A stretch of DNA of 61,774 nt from JAKAGZ01 sp964595355 (GTDB taxonomy: Bacteria > Bacteroidota > Ignavibacteria > Ignavibacteriales > Ignavibacteriaceae): positions 1 through 61,774 of the forward strand of contig CAZQQD010000003.1 of NCBI GenBank assembly GCA_964595355.1. The letters are read 5' to 3'. The notes under the pieces were generated by a model. The model made no database searches. It worked only from the letters and a program-made list of their open reading frames with translations, and was not told where the DNA came from. A program made the position numbers and the translations under genes. Shown here piece after piece: positions 17,758 through 26,945 of this stretch (within the stretch, counting starts at the first letter, position 1; every line of letters starts with the position of its first letter).

Positions 17758-18891
17758 TTATGTGTTATAATTCAAATTATTTTCAAAACTTAAGAAATTA
17801 TTAAATCTAAATTGTTCTTCTGTCTTCTCTGGATATCGTTTCATTAAATTAAAACTACTAGGATAATTTTCTATAAACCAAACCATAAAAGCAGTTACAT
17901 CAATCTTTTCCGAGAGCATTTTTAAGCGGCGTTTCCGCCATTTATTTTTAAGCTCAGGCATTGTCAATAGTTCTACACCTTTTTCAATTGCTTTATCTTG
18001 GTCTGTTAGTGATTCAGAATAATTATAAACCAAACCATATCTTTTTTCTTCATCTTGCGTATAACATCTACTATTATTATCTAAGTATATTGAGGGGGTT
18101 CCGAGCACAGCACATTCCGACGCCATTGTTGAACTTTCACTAAACAATAGAGAAGAAAAAGCTAATGCGTCATGCATTTTATGGGGATCTATCTTTAGGC
18201 GATATTTTTTCAAATCTTCAGGTAGTTCTACCTCAGAGGAAATAAAAACTTTTGCATACTTTTCAAACTCCTGAACCGCCCTAATTTTGTTTTCCAGCGA
18301 TATTCCTTTATGACCGATATCGTGAGTTGCCTGCCACGATACAAATCTAAGAACAACATAATTATCGGAAGGTCCCAGGCCGAGTTCTTCTTTTATACGA
18401 AAATCTGGCTGAAAATATCCGTTGCTTAAATAACAAAGTTCCATGTAGCCATCAAAATATATTTGCTTTGCTCCAAGCTTTTTAGTAAAGCATTTTGGTG
18501 TCAGAATGGCTTCAGTAAATGGAACGTACATTAAATGTTCAAAATTTGCTTCTTGGGTATCATCAAAAACTATATGTGGTTTTCCTAACAATTTGGATAC
18601 ATGTGCGGCATAACTTGAGCAACTGCTTAAAAAAATATCCGGCTTAAATTGCCTAGCGTACTTATAGAGTTTATAATCTGCTTTGGGGATGTATAAAATT
18701 TTGCCCACTAAGCTATGACCTCCTTTACCTCTGGAGGCATAGTCAATCCCATAATATCCTAATAAGCTTTGAGCAACGTCTTTGTCACGTGCCAAAACAA
18801 AAAACTTATGCCCTTTACTTTCCATTATTTTAATAAAATTACGATAATAATGAACGTGCGCAGGATGTCCGATGTCAATTAATATTTTCAT
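17758..18891 (-). CDS. DUF354 family GT-B-like protein
   Basis: A 377-residue protein. The opening MKILIDIGHPAHVHYYRNFI and DYASRGKGGHS, then FSSCSSYAAHVSK-like sequence (LSSCSSYAAH), are characteristic of DUF354, a family with the GT-B fold related to UDP-GlcNAc 2-epimerases and glycosyltransferases. ESSTMASECAVLGTPSIYLD is the C-terminal nucleotide-sugar binding site. The stop region is followed 11 bases later by the deacetylase-like gene, and the start overlaps the FemAB-like gene by four bases. It is either a transferase of this polymer or an epimerase-like enzyme; I cannot choose from sequence. Confidence 0.78.
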   Translation of the reverse strand: MKILIDIGHPAHVHYYRNFIKIMESKGHKFFVLARDKDVAQSLLGYYGIDYASRGKGGHSLVGKILYIPKADYKLYKYARQFKPDIFLSSCSSYAAHVSKLLGKPHIVFDDTQEANFEHLMYVPFTEAILTPKCFTKKLGAKQIYFDGYMELCYLSNGYFQPDFRIKEELGLGPSDNYVVLRFVSWQATHDIGHKGISLENKIRAVQEFEKYAKVFISSEVELPEDLKKYRLKIDPHKMHDALAFSSLLFSESSTMASECAVLGTPSIYLDNNSRCYTQDEEKRYGLVYNYSESLTDQDKAIEKGVELLTMPELKNKWRKRRLKMLSEKIDVTAFMVWFIENYPSSFNLMKRYPEKTEEQFRFNNFLSFENNLNYNT

Positions 18892-19922
18892 TGCTTGATT
18901 TTTCCAATTATCTCTAGTCCTATCTTGCCAAGATTGTACAATGTTTTATTATAAACTTTAATAAACCTGCCGTAGTTAACCAATTGCCCACCAAACTTTG
19001 ATTTAAAGTCTCTGACTCCATAATCTACATCAGGTTTACCAGCGCCAAGAAAATCAAAATATTTAAGACCATTATTTGCGCCATATTCAATGGGTGCCCA
19101 GGTAGCCATTACACTTGGATAAACATTCTTTATTTCCCCGTCAAGGCCACAAACAAACCATTCGTAAATTTTATCATTATAAATTGGACACATTATCCCG
19201 CCAATTATTTTTCCGTCATACTGAATAAGAAAGTATTTTCCCAGTTCATTTTGATTGTAAAATTTTTCAAAAAATTCAAACCCAGGGACAGGTTTTTTCA
19301 CCTTAGTTTTATAAAGATTTTTTAATATTTCATAGAATGATTTGATGTCTGATAAATCTTTTGGCTCAATTATTTTGGCACCGTTTTTAAAACTTAGATT
19401 CAATTGTCTTCTTTTACTTGAATTAAGTAATTTTTTATTTTCTTCAACTGATGTAATAGGAACAATATAATTTAAGTGCTCTTCAAAGTAATAGTCATTA
19501 TTTGCAAATAGTGTTTTATAAGAATCCATATCAAAGAAAGCCCGAAATTCTGAATAAATTGCTACCTTAGTTAAGGCCCTATCAAAATATTGCAATATTT
19601 TTTGAGTGATTTCGTGATCATCGTTCTTTATTATAGGTCCACCATAAATTATACATCGACGTGATAAATATCCTTTAACTTTATTTCTTTCTCTAATAAT
19701 GATAGCTGATAAACATCCTACATACTCATTACTTTGTAATGCAACAACTAAAAGAGGAGTATATCCTTCGACCGTCTCAAAAAATTTAAAAGCTCCAAAT
19801 GACTGAAAAAAATTTCCATTTGAATGAGCTCTCAGAAAAGAGTTGAACGACCCTTTATCTAATAATCTGACATCTCTGATAATTTTAATTTGTAAATCAG
19901 AATCAATTACGATATCTACCAT
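18888..19922 (-). CDS. FemAB/GNAT-like acyltransferase
   Basis: A 344-residue protein of the FemABX / GNAT group. FLRAHSNGNFFQSFGAFKFFETV is the usual N-terminal block ('Q-s-x-x-W/F' region), and the C-terminal GNAT half has FLIQYDGKIIGGIMCPIYNDKIYEWFVCGLDGEI and FDFLGAGKPDVDYGVRDFKSKFGG. Relatives add amino acids to peptidoglycan or aminoacyl groups to sugars using aminoacyl-tRNA. Its place inside the polysaccharide locus, coupled by four bases to the DUF354 gene, suggests that it decorates the repeat unit. Substrate is inferred, not shown. Confidence 0.75.
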   Translation of the reverse strand: MVDIVIDSDLQIKIIRDVRLLDKGSFNSFLRAHSNGNFFQSFGAFKFFETVEGYTPLLVVALQSNEYVGCLSAIIIRERNKVKGYLSRRCIIYGGPIIKNDDHEITQKILQYFDRALTKVAIYSEFRAFFDMDSYKTLFANNDYYFEEHLNYIVPITSVEENKKLLNSSKRRQLNLSFKNGAKIIEPKDLSDIKSFYEILKNLYKTKVKKPVPGFEFFEKFYNQNELGKYFLIQYDGKIIGGIMCPIYNDKIYEWFVCGLDGEIKNVYPSVMATWAPIEYGANNGLKYFDFLGAGKPDVDYGVRDFKSKFGGQLVNYGRFIKVYNKTLYNLGKIGLEIIGKIKQ

Positions 19923-19947
19923 ACAAAAATTCTAACCTCGATTATTA

Positions 19948-21090
19948 TTATTTTGCATATTTTAAATAAAGAATGTGTGGCACAAGATGGAGACCCACAG
20001 CAATTTTGATGGGGTATTTAAGTGATTTTATAAGTGGAAGATATGTTGGATAATCATTATAAGATTTTATAGGGGCTTTCATTATTTTATTGAAGTCTTC
20101 ATCAGTTAACCCTAATTTATTAATTACATAATCGACTACTTTTTTATCATAGGGATATTCGCTGCTTCTAATTTCTTCCAGAGCTTCTTCTCTAGTAATT
20201 TGCTTTGACCTGATCAATGCTGATAATTCCGTTTTCCTTTTATCAAAGCCAAAACGCTGAGGTAAATAATAAGATTGAAAAAACTTTGTATAGTTATTCT
20301 CGTGATGATGTCCACCATAATATTGCCAATTAAGCTTTGTTGTCAGAAGTTCATCAACATCTTTTTTTACATAATCAACATATTCAAGTATCCTGATTTC
20401 TCTTATTCGCTTAAAGAACATGTAATTAATCAGTTTAGGTAATGACATTATGGAAAAACTCTTAATCTTCTTAATTTTTCCAAATTTTCTGTGAACGTAT
20501 TTGAGGTATTTTGAATCCATATAAGTCCAGCTGATCGGCGAAGTTCCTTCTGTCCGAAAAGAATGACCGTTTAAAATATATTTCAGTCCTTCTTTATGTG
20601 CTGTATCGTAAAGGATAGAATAAATAGCGTAATCCGCAGGTATATCGGCATCAGGTGTGCCGGATTTAAGAAACGACACTTGTAAATCTTTAAATTCTTC
20701 CCAATCTGCCACAATCGTATGTAAATCAACATTCAACTTTTCACAGGCATTTTTAATATTACTTACAGATATATCCGAATTCCACCCGTAATCAAAATGA
20801 ACTGCAAGCGGACGGAGGCCAAGTTCTACTGCTTTATACAGAACATATGTACTATCCCTTCCACCGCTCAAGCCCGCTATACAGTCATATTTTTTCCCTT
20901 TTCCGTTCTTCTTAATTTTTTCAAGTATTCTAGCTAGCCTTTTTTTGCTTTCCTCACCTCTCGGATATTCTTTTTCCATTTCATCATGGATATAACAATA
21001 TTTGCACACTCCTTTCTTATCAAACCAGTTATCGGCTATAGTAGAATCTGATACACATCTGCTGCAAATTTGAATATTAGATTGTTCCAT
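19948..21090 (-). CDS. N-acetyl sugar amidotransferase (WbpG-like), copy 1
   Basis: Converts an acetamido group on a nucleotide sugar to an acetamidino group, using ammonia from a HisH/HisF-type pair. The 380 residues show the zinc-like quartet Cys9, Cys12, Cys29, Cys32 (CSRCVSDSTI, then CKYC) and the PP-loop ATP-binding motif GLSGGRDST (about 73-81). The histidine-rich segment YYGGHHHENNYTKFFQSYYLP is typical of the family. Its start is about 80 bases after the stop of the HisF-like gene, so it belongs to the same cassette. A second, diverged copy is at 25726-26856. Confidence 0.9.
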   Translation of the reverse strand: MEQSNIQICSRCVSDSTIADNWFDKKGVCKYCYIHDEMEKEYPRGEESKKRLARILEKIKKNGKGKKYDCIAGLSGGRDSTYVLYKAVELGLRPLAVHFDYGWNSDISVSNIKNACEKLNVDLHTIVADWEEFKDLQVSFLKSGTPDADIPADYAIYSILYDTAHKEGLKYILNGHSFRTEGTSPISWTYMDSKYLKYVHRKFGKIKKIKSFSIMSLPKLINYMFFKRIREIRILEYVDYVKKDVDELLTTKLNWQYYGGHHHENNYTKFFQSYYLPQRFGFDKRKTELSALIRSKQITREEALEEIRSSEYPYDKKVVDYVINKLGLTDEDFNKIMKAPIKSYNDYPTYLPLIKSLKYPIKIAVGLHLVPHILYLKYAK

Positions 21091-21169
21091 TATTTATCTC
21101 TTAAATTGTGTAGTTATTTTGAATACTAATAAGTTGTTATTTAAATCACATTGCTTTTGTTCCTCTATT

Positions 21170-21958
21170 TTAAACAGCTAGTTGATCTATTTTATAATCA
21201 ACGAATAGATTGTTTAATTCTTGTCTGGAAGGATAATTGATAAGAACGGCCCTACGTGGTCCATGATAAACGAATAAACTTCCGGCAGCTACAGCAGAGC
21301 ACTTACCCTCGTCAATAACCTTTTTAAAGTCAGAAATATTTCCGGCACCTCCTAATGCAACAACGGGTATTGTAACTGATTGTGAAACTTTACTGACCAA
21401 TTCCAGATCATATCCATCAGAAGTACCGTCCCTATCAACTGATTGTATTATTATCTCACCTGCACCAAATTCTTCAAACTGTTGCGCAACTTCTAACGGA
21501 TCTCTTTTGATAAGCTTTTTACCACCATAAATACAAACACTCTCTTTACCGAACCTACGCTTTTTTACATCTACACATACAACTATTGTGGATGATCCAA
21601 AGACATCTACTGCTTCTTTGACAAAATCCGGATTTTCAAAACATATTGTATTTAGAACTACTTTTTCTGCACCCATCGACAATATTTTCTTTATATCCTT
21701 AATAGTACGAATACCACCACCTACAGCAAAAGGCATATTAGCCTCATCACCTACTTTATATACGAAATCAGTTGAAATACATCTATTCTCGGCTGAAGCA
21801 GTAATATCCAAAAAAATTAATTCATCCGCCTTTTTATCATTGAATATTTTAACAGCGTTTATAGGATCGCCAATGTATCTGTAAGTATTAAAATTAATGG
21901 ATTTAGTCAGTCCTAAATTCTTTAATAATAATACCGGTATAACCCTTGGTCTAAACAT
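21170..21958 (-). CDS. HisF-like cyclase-subunit homologue of the amidotransferase system (HisF2/WbuZ type)
   Basis: A 262-residue (beta/alpha)8 barrel aligned almost gaplessly with histidine-pathway HisF. The ammonia-gate residues Arg5, Glu46, Lys99 and Glu168 are all kept, and Asp130 is present (VVCVDVKK). The other catalytic acid, Asp11 of true HisF (IACLDVKDG), is Leu11 here (IPVLLLKN). It is therefore unlikely to make imidazole glycerol phosphate, and more likely channels ammonia from HisH to the WbpG-like enzymes. It starts three bases after the HisH-like stop. Confidence 0.9.
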   Translation of the reverse strand: MFRPRVIPVLLLKNLGLTKSINFNTYRYIGDPINAVKIFNDKKADELIFLDITASAENRCISTDFVYKVGDEANMPFAVGGGIRTIKDIKKILSMGAEKVVLNTICFENPDFVKEAVDVFGSSTIVVCVDVKKRRFGKESVCIYGGKKLIKRDPLEVAQQFEEFGAGEIIIQSVDRDGTSDGYDLELVSKVSQSVTIPVVALGGAGNISDFKKVIDEGKCSAVAAGSLFVYHGPRRAVLINYPSRQELNNLFVDYKIDQLAV

Positions 21959-21960
21959 GA

Positions 21961-22584
21961 TTATAGCTCAGCAAATTTCTTTAATATTTTGATACCTGCA
22001 TCGTGACTCTTTTCCGGATGAAATTGCGTGCCATATATATTGTCTTTTCTTATAGCCGAGACAAATTCATAATCATATACGGTTCTCATCCAGACAATAC
22101 TCTTGTCATCGCACTTTAAGTGATAACTATGTACAAAGTAAAATAAATCGTCGCTTACTAACTCTTTATCAAGTTCATTATTATTTACAATTTCAACCGA
22201 ATTCCATCCCATATGCGGAACTTTATAATAAATCTTATCAGACACCTTAAACCTGGTAGTGCTTGCATCGATCCAGCCTAATCCGGATAGATTTCCTTCC
22301 TCGCTATAATTTGAAAACAGTTGTAATCCCAGACAAATTCCGAATATTGGAGTTTTTTCTTCCAGAACTTTAGTATTCAGGACATCAATCAATCCCATTT
22401 CTCTTAGCCGAGTTATACCTGTTTTAAAATGACCAACACCAGGAAGGATTAATTTTTGAGCATTTTTTATCTCATTTATATCGGAAGAGATTTTCACAGA
22501 TAAATTCAGCTTTCTAAATTTATTGTAAATTGATCTGAGATTTCCCATGCCGTAATCGATTATAATATTATCCGTCATAATCAT
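21961..22584 (-). CDS. HisH-like glutamine amidotransferase of the polysaccharide locus (HisH2/WbuY type)
   Basis: A class I glutaminase of 207 residues that releases ammonia for its HisF-like partner. The catalytic nucleophile is Cys84 (GICLGLQLF), and the His-Glu pair is in FHPEKSHDAG near 190. The oxyanion strand reads LILPGVGHF. It is between the asparagine synthase-like gene and the hisF-like gene, with gaps of 12 and 2 bases. No other histidine genes lie nearby, which argues against a role in histidine synthesis. Confidence 0.9.
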   Translation of the reverse strand: MIMTDNIIIDYGMGNLRSIYNKFRKLNLSVKISSDINEIKNAQKLILPGVGHFKTGITRLREMGLIDVLNTKVLEEKTPIFGICLGLQLFSNYSEEGNLSGLGWIDASTTRFKVSDKIYYKVPHMGWNSVEIVNNNELDKELVSDDLFYFVHSYHLKCDDKSIVWMRTVYDYEFVSAIRKDNIYGTQFHPEKSHDAGIKILKKFAEL

Positions 22585-22596
22585 AATTGTGATATG

Positions 22597-24429
22597 TTAG
22601 TCAATAAATTCCCTGAACCACAACTCCAAATTTATCCACTTCCATATTTCACCTGAAATCTGAATATCTAAATTCAAGTGTTTATTATACAATGACATAG
22701 CTTTATCGACTTGAATTATACCTCTATTTTTAAAGGATTGTGAAATCAGTAAATCTTTAATAAATTTTTTAAATTTATCTTCCCTGAACCATTCATCCTC
22801 TGGAGTCTTAAATCCTACTTTATCTTTTCTTGTTCGTATTTTTTCAGGAAGTATATTAAGCATTGCCTCTCTGAGAATGTTTTTTGTCATTCCATTTTTA
22901 ATTTTCATATCGGAAACAGAAGCTAAAGTTTTTTCAACTAACCTGTAATCAAGAAAGGGGACTCTCGATTCCAGAGAGAACCACATCGAATTTCTATCTT
23001 CCCACTTTAAAAGATGTTCAAGTTTATATTCAAAATGATTAAGCAAAGCCTCATTTAGTGAACCTGACCCATATAATTCTTCAGCAATTACTGAATGTAT
23101 GCTATGAGAATTGGAAAAATCATTATTAAGATATCCTCTCTCATTCACTCTTAATTTCATACGAGCAGACTTTGGCATTAAAAAGTAAATGAATGTTTTT
23201 AATCCGTACATAGATTTATGATTTCTTATGTAGTCACCAGATTCTTTAAATAATTTTTTAAGACGATATTGCTTTAACAAATCCTTAAAATAAAAACCAT
23301 AAAAATAATGATAGCCAGCCAATAGCTCATCAGCCCCCTGCCCATCAAGTGTAACAACAACGCTATTTTTAGCCAATTCCATTACTTTATACTGAGCATA
23401 TGGAGAAGTTGAAGGTATCGGCTCGCCATGCAACTTTATAAACTTATCCATATCATTAAACAATGTATCCGCACTAGGTGAAGTAAAATACATATTTTTT
23501 AAAAGCAGCTTATATTCATCAATAAATTCAGACTCATCAGCACTATTTCCCTTACCGTAAACAGCCGAAAATGTATTCAGATCATTTTTACCGTAATTTT
23601 TTAACAATACGCTCGTTATGCTTGATGAGTCTAATCCACCACTTAAACAAACCCCCACAGGTACATCGCTTCTCAATCTCAATCCGACCGCAGATGTAAA
23701 ATTTTCCTTAAATTCTTCTCCACTCTTAAATCCCACATTACACTTAACTCTTTCTTTCAAATCATACCATTTCTGAACTCTTAGGTCTGAGCCCTGAACA
23801 ATTATTGAATTTCCATGAAGCAGTTTATTAATACCTTGGAAAAAGGTTTGTTCCGTGTGATCGGTTCTGTTAAAAACTAAATAATTGAAAATTGAATCAT
23901 TGTCCGGAAGTGGTTTCTTTTTTAGTACAGATAATATCGAAGGGATTTCCGATGCAAAAATAAACTGGTCATCACTTCTATAAAAATAAAACGGTTTTAT
24001 TCCATATCTATCACGAGCACAAAATAATTTTTTTTCTGTTCTATCATAAATCGCAAAAGCCCACATACCGTTAAATTTTTCCTGGCAATCCTTGCCCCAC
24101 TCCAAATACGCATTTAGTACAACCTCACTATCAGTTCCGGATTTAAATCTGTAACCTTTTGATTTAAGTTCTTCTCTAAGTTCAATATAATTGTATACCT
24201 CACCGTTAAATATTAATACATGCCTACCATCCGAAGAAATCATAGGCTGATGACCGAGAGGAGAAAGGTCAATAATACTTAATCTAACAAATCCGAATCC
24301 AATGTTATCCTCAATAAAAGTTCCTTCATCGTCAGGTCCACGATGCTTAATTTTTTGCATCATTAATAATATTTTAGCTCTGGCTACAGGTTTATTATTA
24401 AAATTAAATATCCCACAAATTCCGCACAT
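22597..24429 (-). CDS. asnB: Asparagine synthase (glutamine-hydrolysing)-like amidotransferase
   Basis: A 610-residue AsnB-type enzyme. MCGICGIF gives the N-terminal nucleophile Cys2, the glutaminase domain runs to about residue 200, and the synthetase PP-loop is VCLSGGLDSSSI near 260, with DGQGADELLAGYH further on. Within a polysaccharide locus such homologues (for example WbpS of Pseudomonas O6) turn a sugar uronic acid into its uronamide. Here that would be compatible with an amidated ManNAc3NAcA-like residue. A plain asparagine synthase is the alternative. About 196 bases without a minus-strand gene separate its start from the upstream gene. Confidence 0.85.
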   Translation of the reverse strand: MCGICGIFNFNNKPVARAKILLMMQKIKHRGPDDEGTFIEDNIGFGFVRLSIIDLSPLGHQPMISSDGRHVLIFNGEVYNYIELREELKSKGYRFKSGTDSEVVLNAYLEWGKDCQEKFNGMWAFAIYDRTEKKLFCARDRYGIKPFYFYRSDDQFIFASEIPSILSVLKKKPLPDNDSIFNYLVFNRTDHTEQTFFQGINKLLHGNSIIVQGSDLRVQKWYDLKERVKCNVGFKSGEEFKENFTSAVGLRLRSDVPVGVCLSGGLDSSSITSVLLKNYGKNDLNTFSAVYGKGNSADESEFIDEYKLLLKNMYFTSPSADTLFNDMDKFIKLHGEPIPSTSPYAQYKVMELAKNSVVVTLDGQGADELLAGYHYFYGFYFKDLLKQYRLKKLFKESGDYIRNHKSMYGLKTFIYFLMPKSARMKLRVNERGYLNNDFSNSHSIHSVIAEELYGSGSLNEALLNHFEYKLEHLLKWEDRNSMWFSLESRVPFLDYRLVEKTLASVSDMKIKNGMTKNILREAMLNILPEKIRTRKDKVGFKTPEDEWFREDKFKKFIKDLLISQSFKNRGIIQVDKAMSLYNKHLNLDIQISGEIWKWINLELWFREFID

Positions 24430-24625
24430 GCTGATTATTTCATTTTTAAGGATTAATAATATATTCTATATATTTCATTTAGAATTTGCACTTCTGACCA
24501 ATTTATTCTTCTATAAATTAGATGCTTATATTGACCTCTCCATTTCCCAATTATTTTCAACTGAAAACGATTTATTAGCACATATTTTTTATACGATCAG
24601 GAAGCAGCTTATGAAAAGTGACATT

Positions 24626-25729
24626 TTATCTGCCTTCCAAGAATCTATCAAACAAAATTTTATTGCTTTCCGCTGATAAAATTCTCGCAACTTTATCTGA
24701 ATTAGATTTATAGTAATCTATTTTATTTACATTAGACATAATTGAGGTAGCCATATTAAGGGGATCAAAATCACCGGATATAATACCCAAATCATATTTT
24801 TTAACATATTTAGCCATTTCATACGAAGGGCCAATTGCTAGAGCAAGCCTAGCCTGAATAAATTCAAAAAACTTATTTGGCAATGCATATTTTAAGCTAA
24901 AGTTTGTAGGCGGTAAAAGGAAAATACCAATATCATATTTATTTAGTGTTTTAACTATATCAGAATAAGGTACATGATTATTAAAAATTATTCTCTTATT
25001 TGGTTTTGCCAATTCCTTAATTTTATTTAAATACATGTTATCAAAATCTTTTGCATCTAAATACAGATCTAAAAAATAATTTTGATCTAAGTGCTCCATC
25101 ATCTCAATCATTAATTCAAGTTTTCGTGAATGACTGGCTATACCGTGGTGGACAATTCTTATTACATCTTTGCAAGGGTTTGGTTTCAGTTCTTCATATT
25201 CTCGGGCATTCGTTATAACAATTGATTTAACTCCAAAATTCACTTCATATTCGTTAGAAATGCTTTCACATACCGTTATCATTTGATCAACCGCATTCAG
25301 GTATCTGTCACACAGGTTTTTAAAATATCCTTTGAATAATAATCTCCATATTAAATAGTTTTCCTCTTCAGGTAAATATTCATGGCTATCCAAAATGATT
25401 TTAGCTTTTCTTCTGATAGCGAAAGCTATTGGCAGGGTGTCTTCGTCATGTGCAACAATAATGTCATAATTATCCTTAATACTTTCTACTAATATTTTTT
25501 TGTATTTATCCCAAAAGAATTTTTCATACATATGAAATAAGAGAAATATTAGTCTAATTATTCTATAAAATTTATTATGTTTTCTAAATAAATAAAATTT
25601 AGACTCCAAGCCGGAAGGAACTGTCCCGACAGAATGCACCTCGTATTTATCCTTATACCATTTAATTTGTCTTATTGGTCTAGGAGCTTTGTCTAATGGC
25701 AGGTGAGTTAGAATTAATATCTTTTTCAC
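24626..25729 (-). CDS. Glycosyltransferase family 4-like
   Basis: A 367-residue GT-B protein starting KKILILTHLPLDKAPRPIRQI. The middle has IIVAHDEDTLPIAFAIRRKAKIILDSHEYLPEE, a block typical of transferases in polysaccharide loci. The C-terminal half has IGIFLLPPTNFSLKYALPNKFFEFIQARLALAIGPS, where the Glu of FFEF would bind the donor. Its start overlaps the stop of the upstream amidotransferase gene by four bases. It probably adds one sugar of the repeat unit. Confidence 0.83.
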   Translation of the reverse strand: MKKILILTHLPLDKAPRPIRQIKWYKDKYEVHSVGTVPSGLESKFYLFRKHNKFYRIIRLIFLLFHMYEKFFWDKYKKILVESIKDNYDIIVAHDEDTLPIAFAIRRKAKIILDSHEYLPEEENYLIWRLLFKGYFKNLCDRYLNAVDQMITVCESISNEYEVNFGVKSIVITNAREYEELKPNPCKDVIRIVHHGIASHSRKLELMIEMMEHLDQNYFLDLYLDAKDFDNMYLNKIKELAKPNKRIIFNNHVPYSDIVKTLNKYDIGIFLLPPTNFSLKYALPNKFFEFIQARLALAIGPSYEMAKYVKKYDLGIISGDFDPLNMATSIMSNVNKIDYYKSNSDKVARILSAESNKILFDRFLEGR

Positions 25730-26856
25730 AGTGATAGTTTTTGAATATAATTTTTCGCAATCTTAAATTTTCTATTAACATATTGTCCGTTAGGATAATC
25801 GGTGTGAGATTTCGGCTTTTGATTTATAATTTTATCAAAGGTTAAACGGTCAATGCCAAGTTTTTTAATAATGTATTCAATTTCTTTGTTCTCTTCGTGT
25901 GCATCCTTATAAAATGGTTTTTTCAATTCTTTTATGGCATCTTCTCTGCTAATCTGGCCAGAACATATCATATTTGATAAATGAGCTTTTCGTTTATCAA
26001 TATTGAATTTCTTTATTAAAATATATGTTTGATAAAATTTAGTAAATATTGATTCATAATGTTTACCGCCATAATATTCCCAATTCAGCTCTTTGTGTAA
26101 AATCCTTATGGCATCTTCCCTTCTATACTCCACATAGTTTAATATATTAACCGTTTTATATTTTATTTCACCCATTATTTTCGTAATAAATCCATATGTT
26201 GGGTAAGTGGGTATTTTTCGAGTACCAAACTCTTTGTGAATTGAGATAATATTTTTTTTATCCCACTTTGAATAAACCCAGTCAACGGGCATAATGGCTT
26301 CAGTCACAATATTATATCCACTTAAGAAATAATGTATCTTTTCACGTTTAGCTAGTTTGTACATTATTGCTGTAATAGCATGATCAGTCAATAGCTCAAT
26401 ATCTACTACACCAGCTTTGAGAAATGCTATCTGTAAATCCTTAAATTCTTCCCAATCTATAACATGGGTATACAATTCAAATCCTAATTTATTTACAATA
26501 TTATGTATATTCTTAACAGCAATCTCACTGTTCCATCCATTGTCTAAATGAACTGCCAATGCTCTAAGACCATTCTTTTTTACTAACCATGCTACATAAG
26601 AACTATCAACACCTCCGCTTAACCCAATGATGCAATCGTATTTTTTATTTCTCCCATCCTTTTTGATTTTATCAATAACTAATTGCAATTCTATCCTGCC
26701 CCTTTCGCCAGTCAACACTTCTTTTTTAGCTAGTTTATCATAAGTAAGACAATAATTACACATACCATTTTTGTCAAAACTTATACCCGGAATGGTACTA
26801 TCCAGGATGCATCTAGAGCACATTCTAATTTTATTTAAAATTATATTCTCCATCAT
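25726..26856 (-). CDS. N-acetyl sugar amidotransferase (WbpG-like), copy 2
   Basis: A 376-residue paralogue of the 19948-21090 product with the same plan: Cys13, Cys16, Cys33, Cys36 (CSRCILDSTI, CNYC), PP-loop GLSGGVDSS (about 78-86), and YYGGKHYESIFTKFYQTYIL. Sequence has drifted through most of the protein, so this is an old duplication or separate acquisition and not a recent copy. It has no HisH/HisF pair of its own and would have to share the one at 21170-22584. It may act on a different sugar or position. Confidence 0.88.
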   Translation of the reverse strand: MMENIILNKIRMCSRCILDSTIPGISFDKNGMCNYCLTYDKLAKKEVLTGERGRIELQLVIDKIKKDGRNKKYDCIIGLSGGVDSSYVAWLVKKNGLRALAVHLDNGWNSEIAVKNIHNIVNKLGFELYTHVIDWEEFKDLQIAFLKAGVVDIELLTDHAITAIMYKLAKREKIHYFLSGYNIVTEAIMPVDWVYSKWDKKNIISIHKEFGTRKIPTYPTYGFITKIMGEIKYKTVNILNYVEYRREDAIRILHKELNWEYYGGKHYESIFTKFYQTYILIKKFNIDKRKAHLSNMICSGQISREDAIKELKKPFYKDAHEENKEIEYIIKKLGIDRLTFDKIINQKPKSHTDYPNGQYVNRKFKIAKNYIQKLSL

Positions 26857-26945
26857 TACTTAAAATTGCATAGTTTATAATTTCGAATAACTTTTTTACA
26901 CTAGCATTTTATTTTGATAGTATAGGCAAAGACTAATAGAGTTTA

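Noticed and set aside
21170..22584. Histidine biosynthesis hisF/hisH
   Set aside because: The HisF-like protein lacks catalytic Asp11, no other his genes are nearby, and the pair is embedded with WbpG-type amidotransferases.
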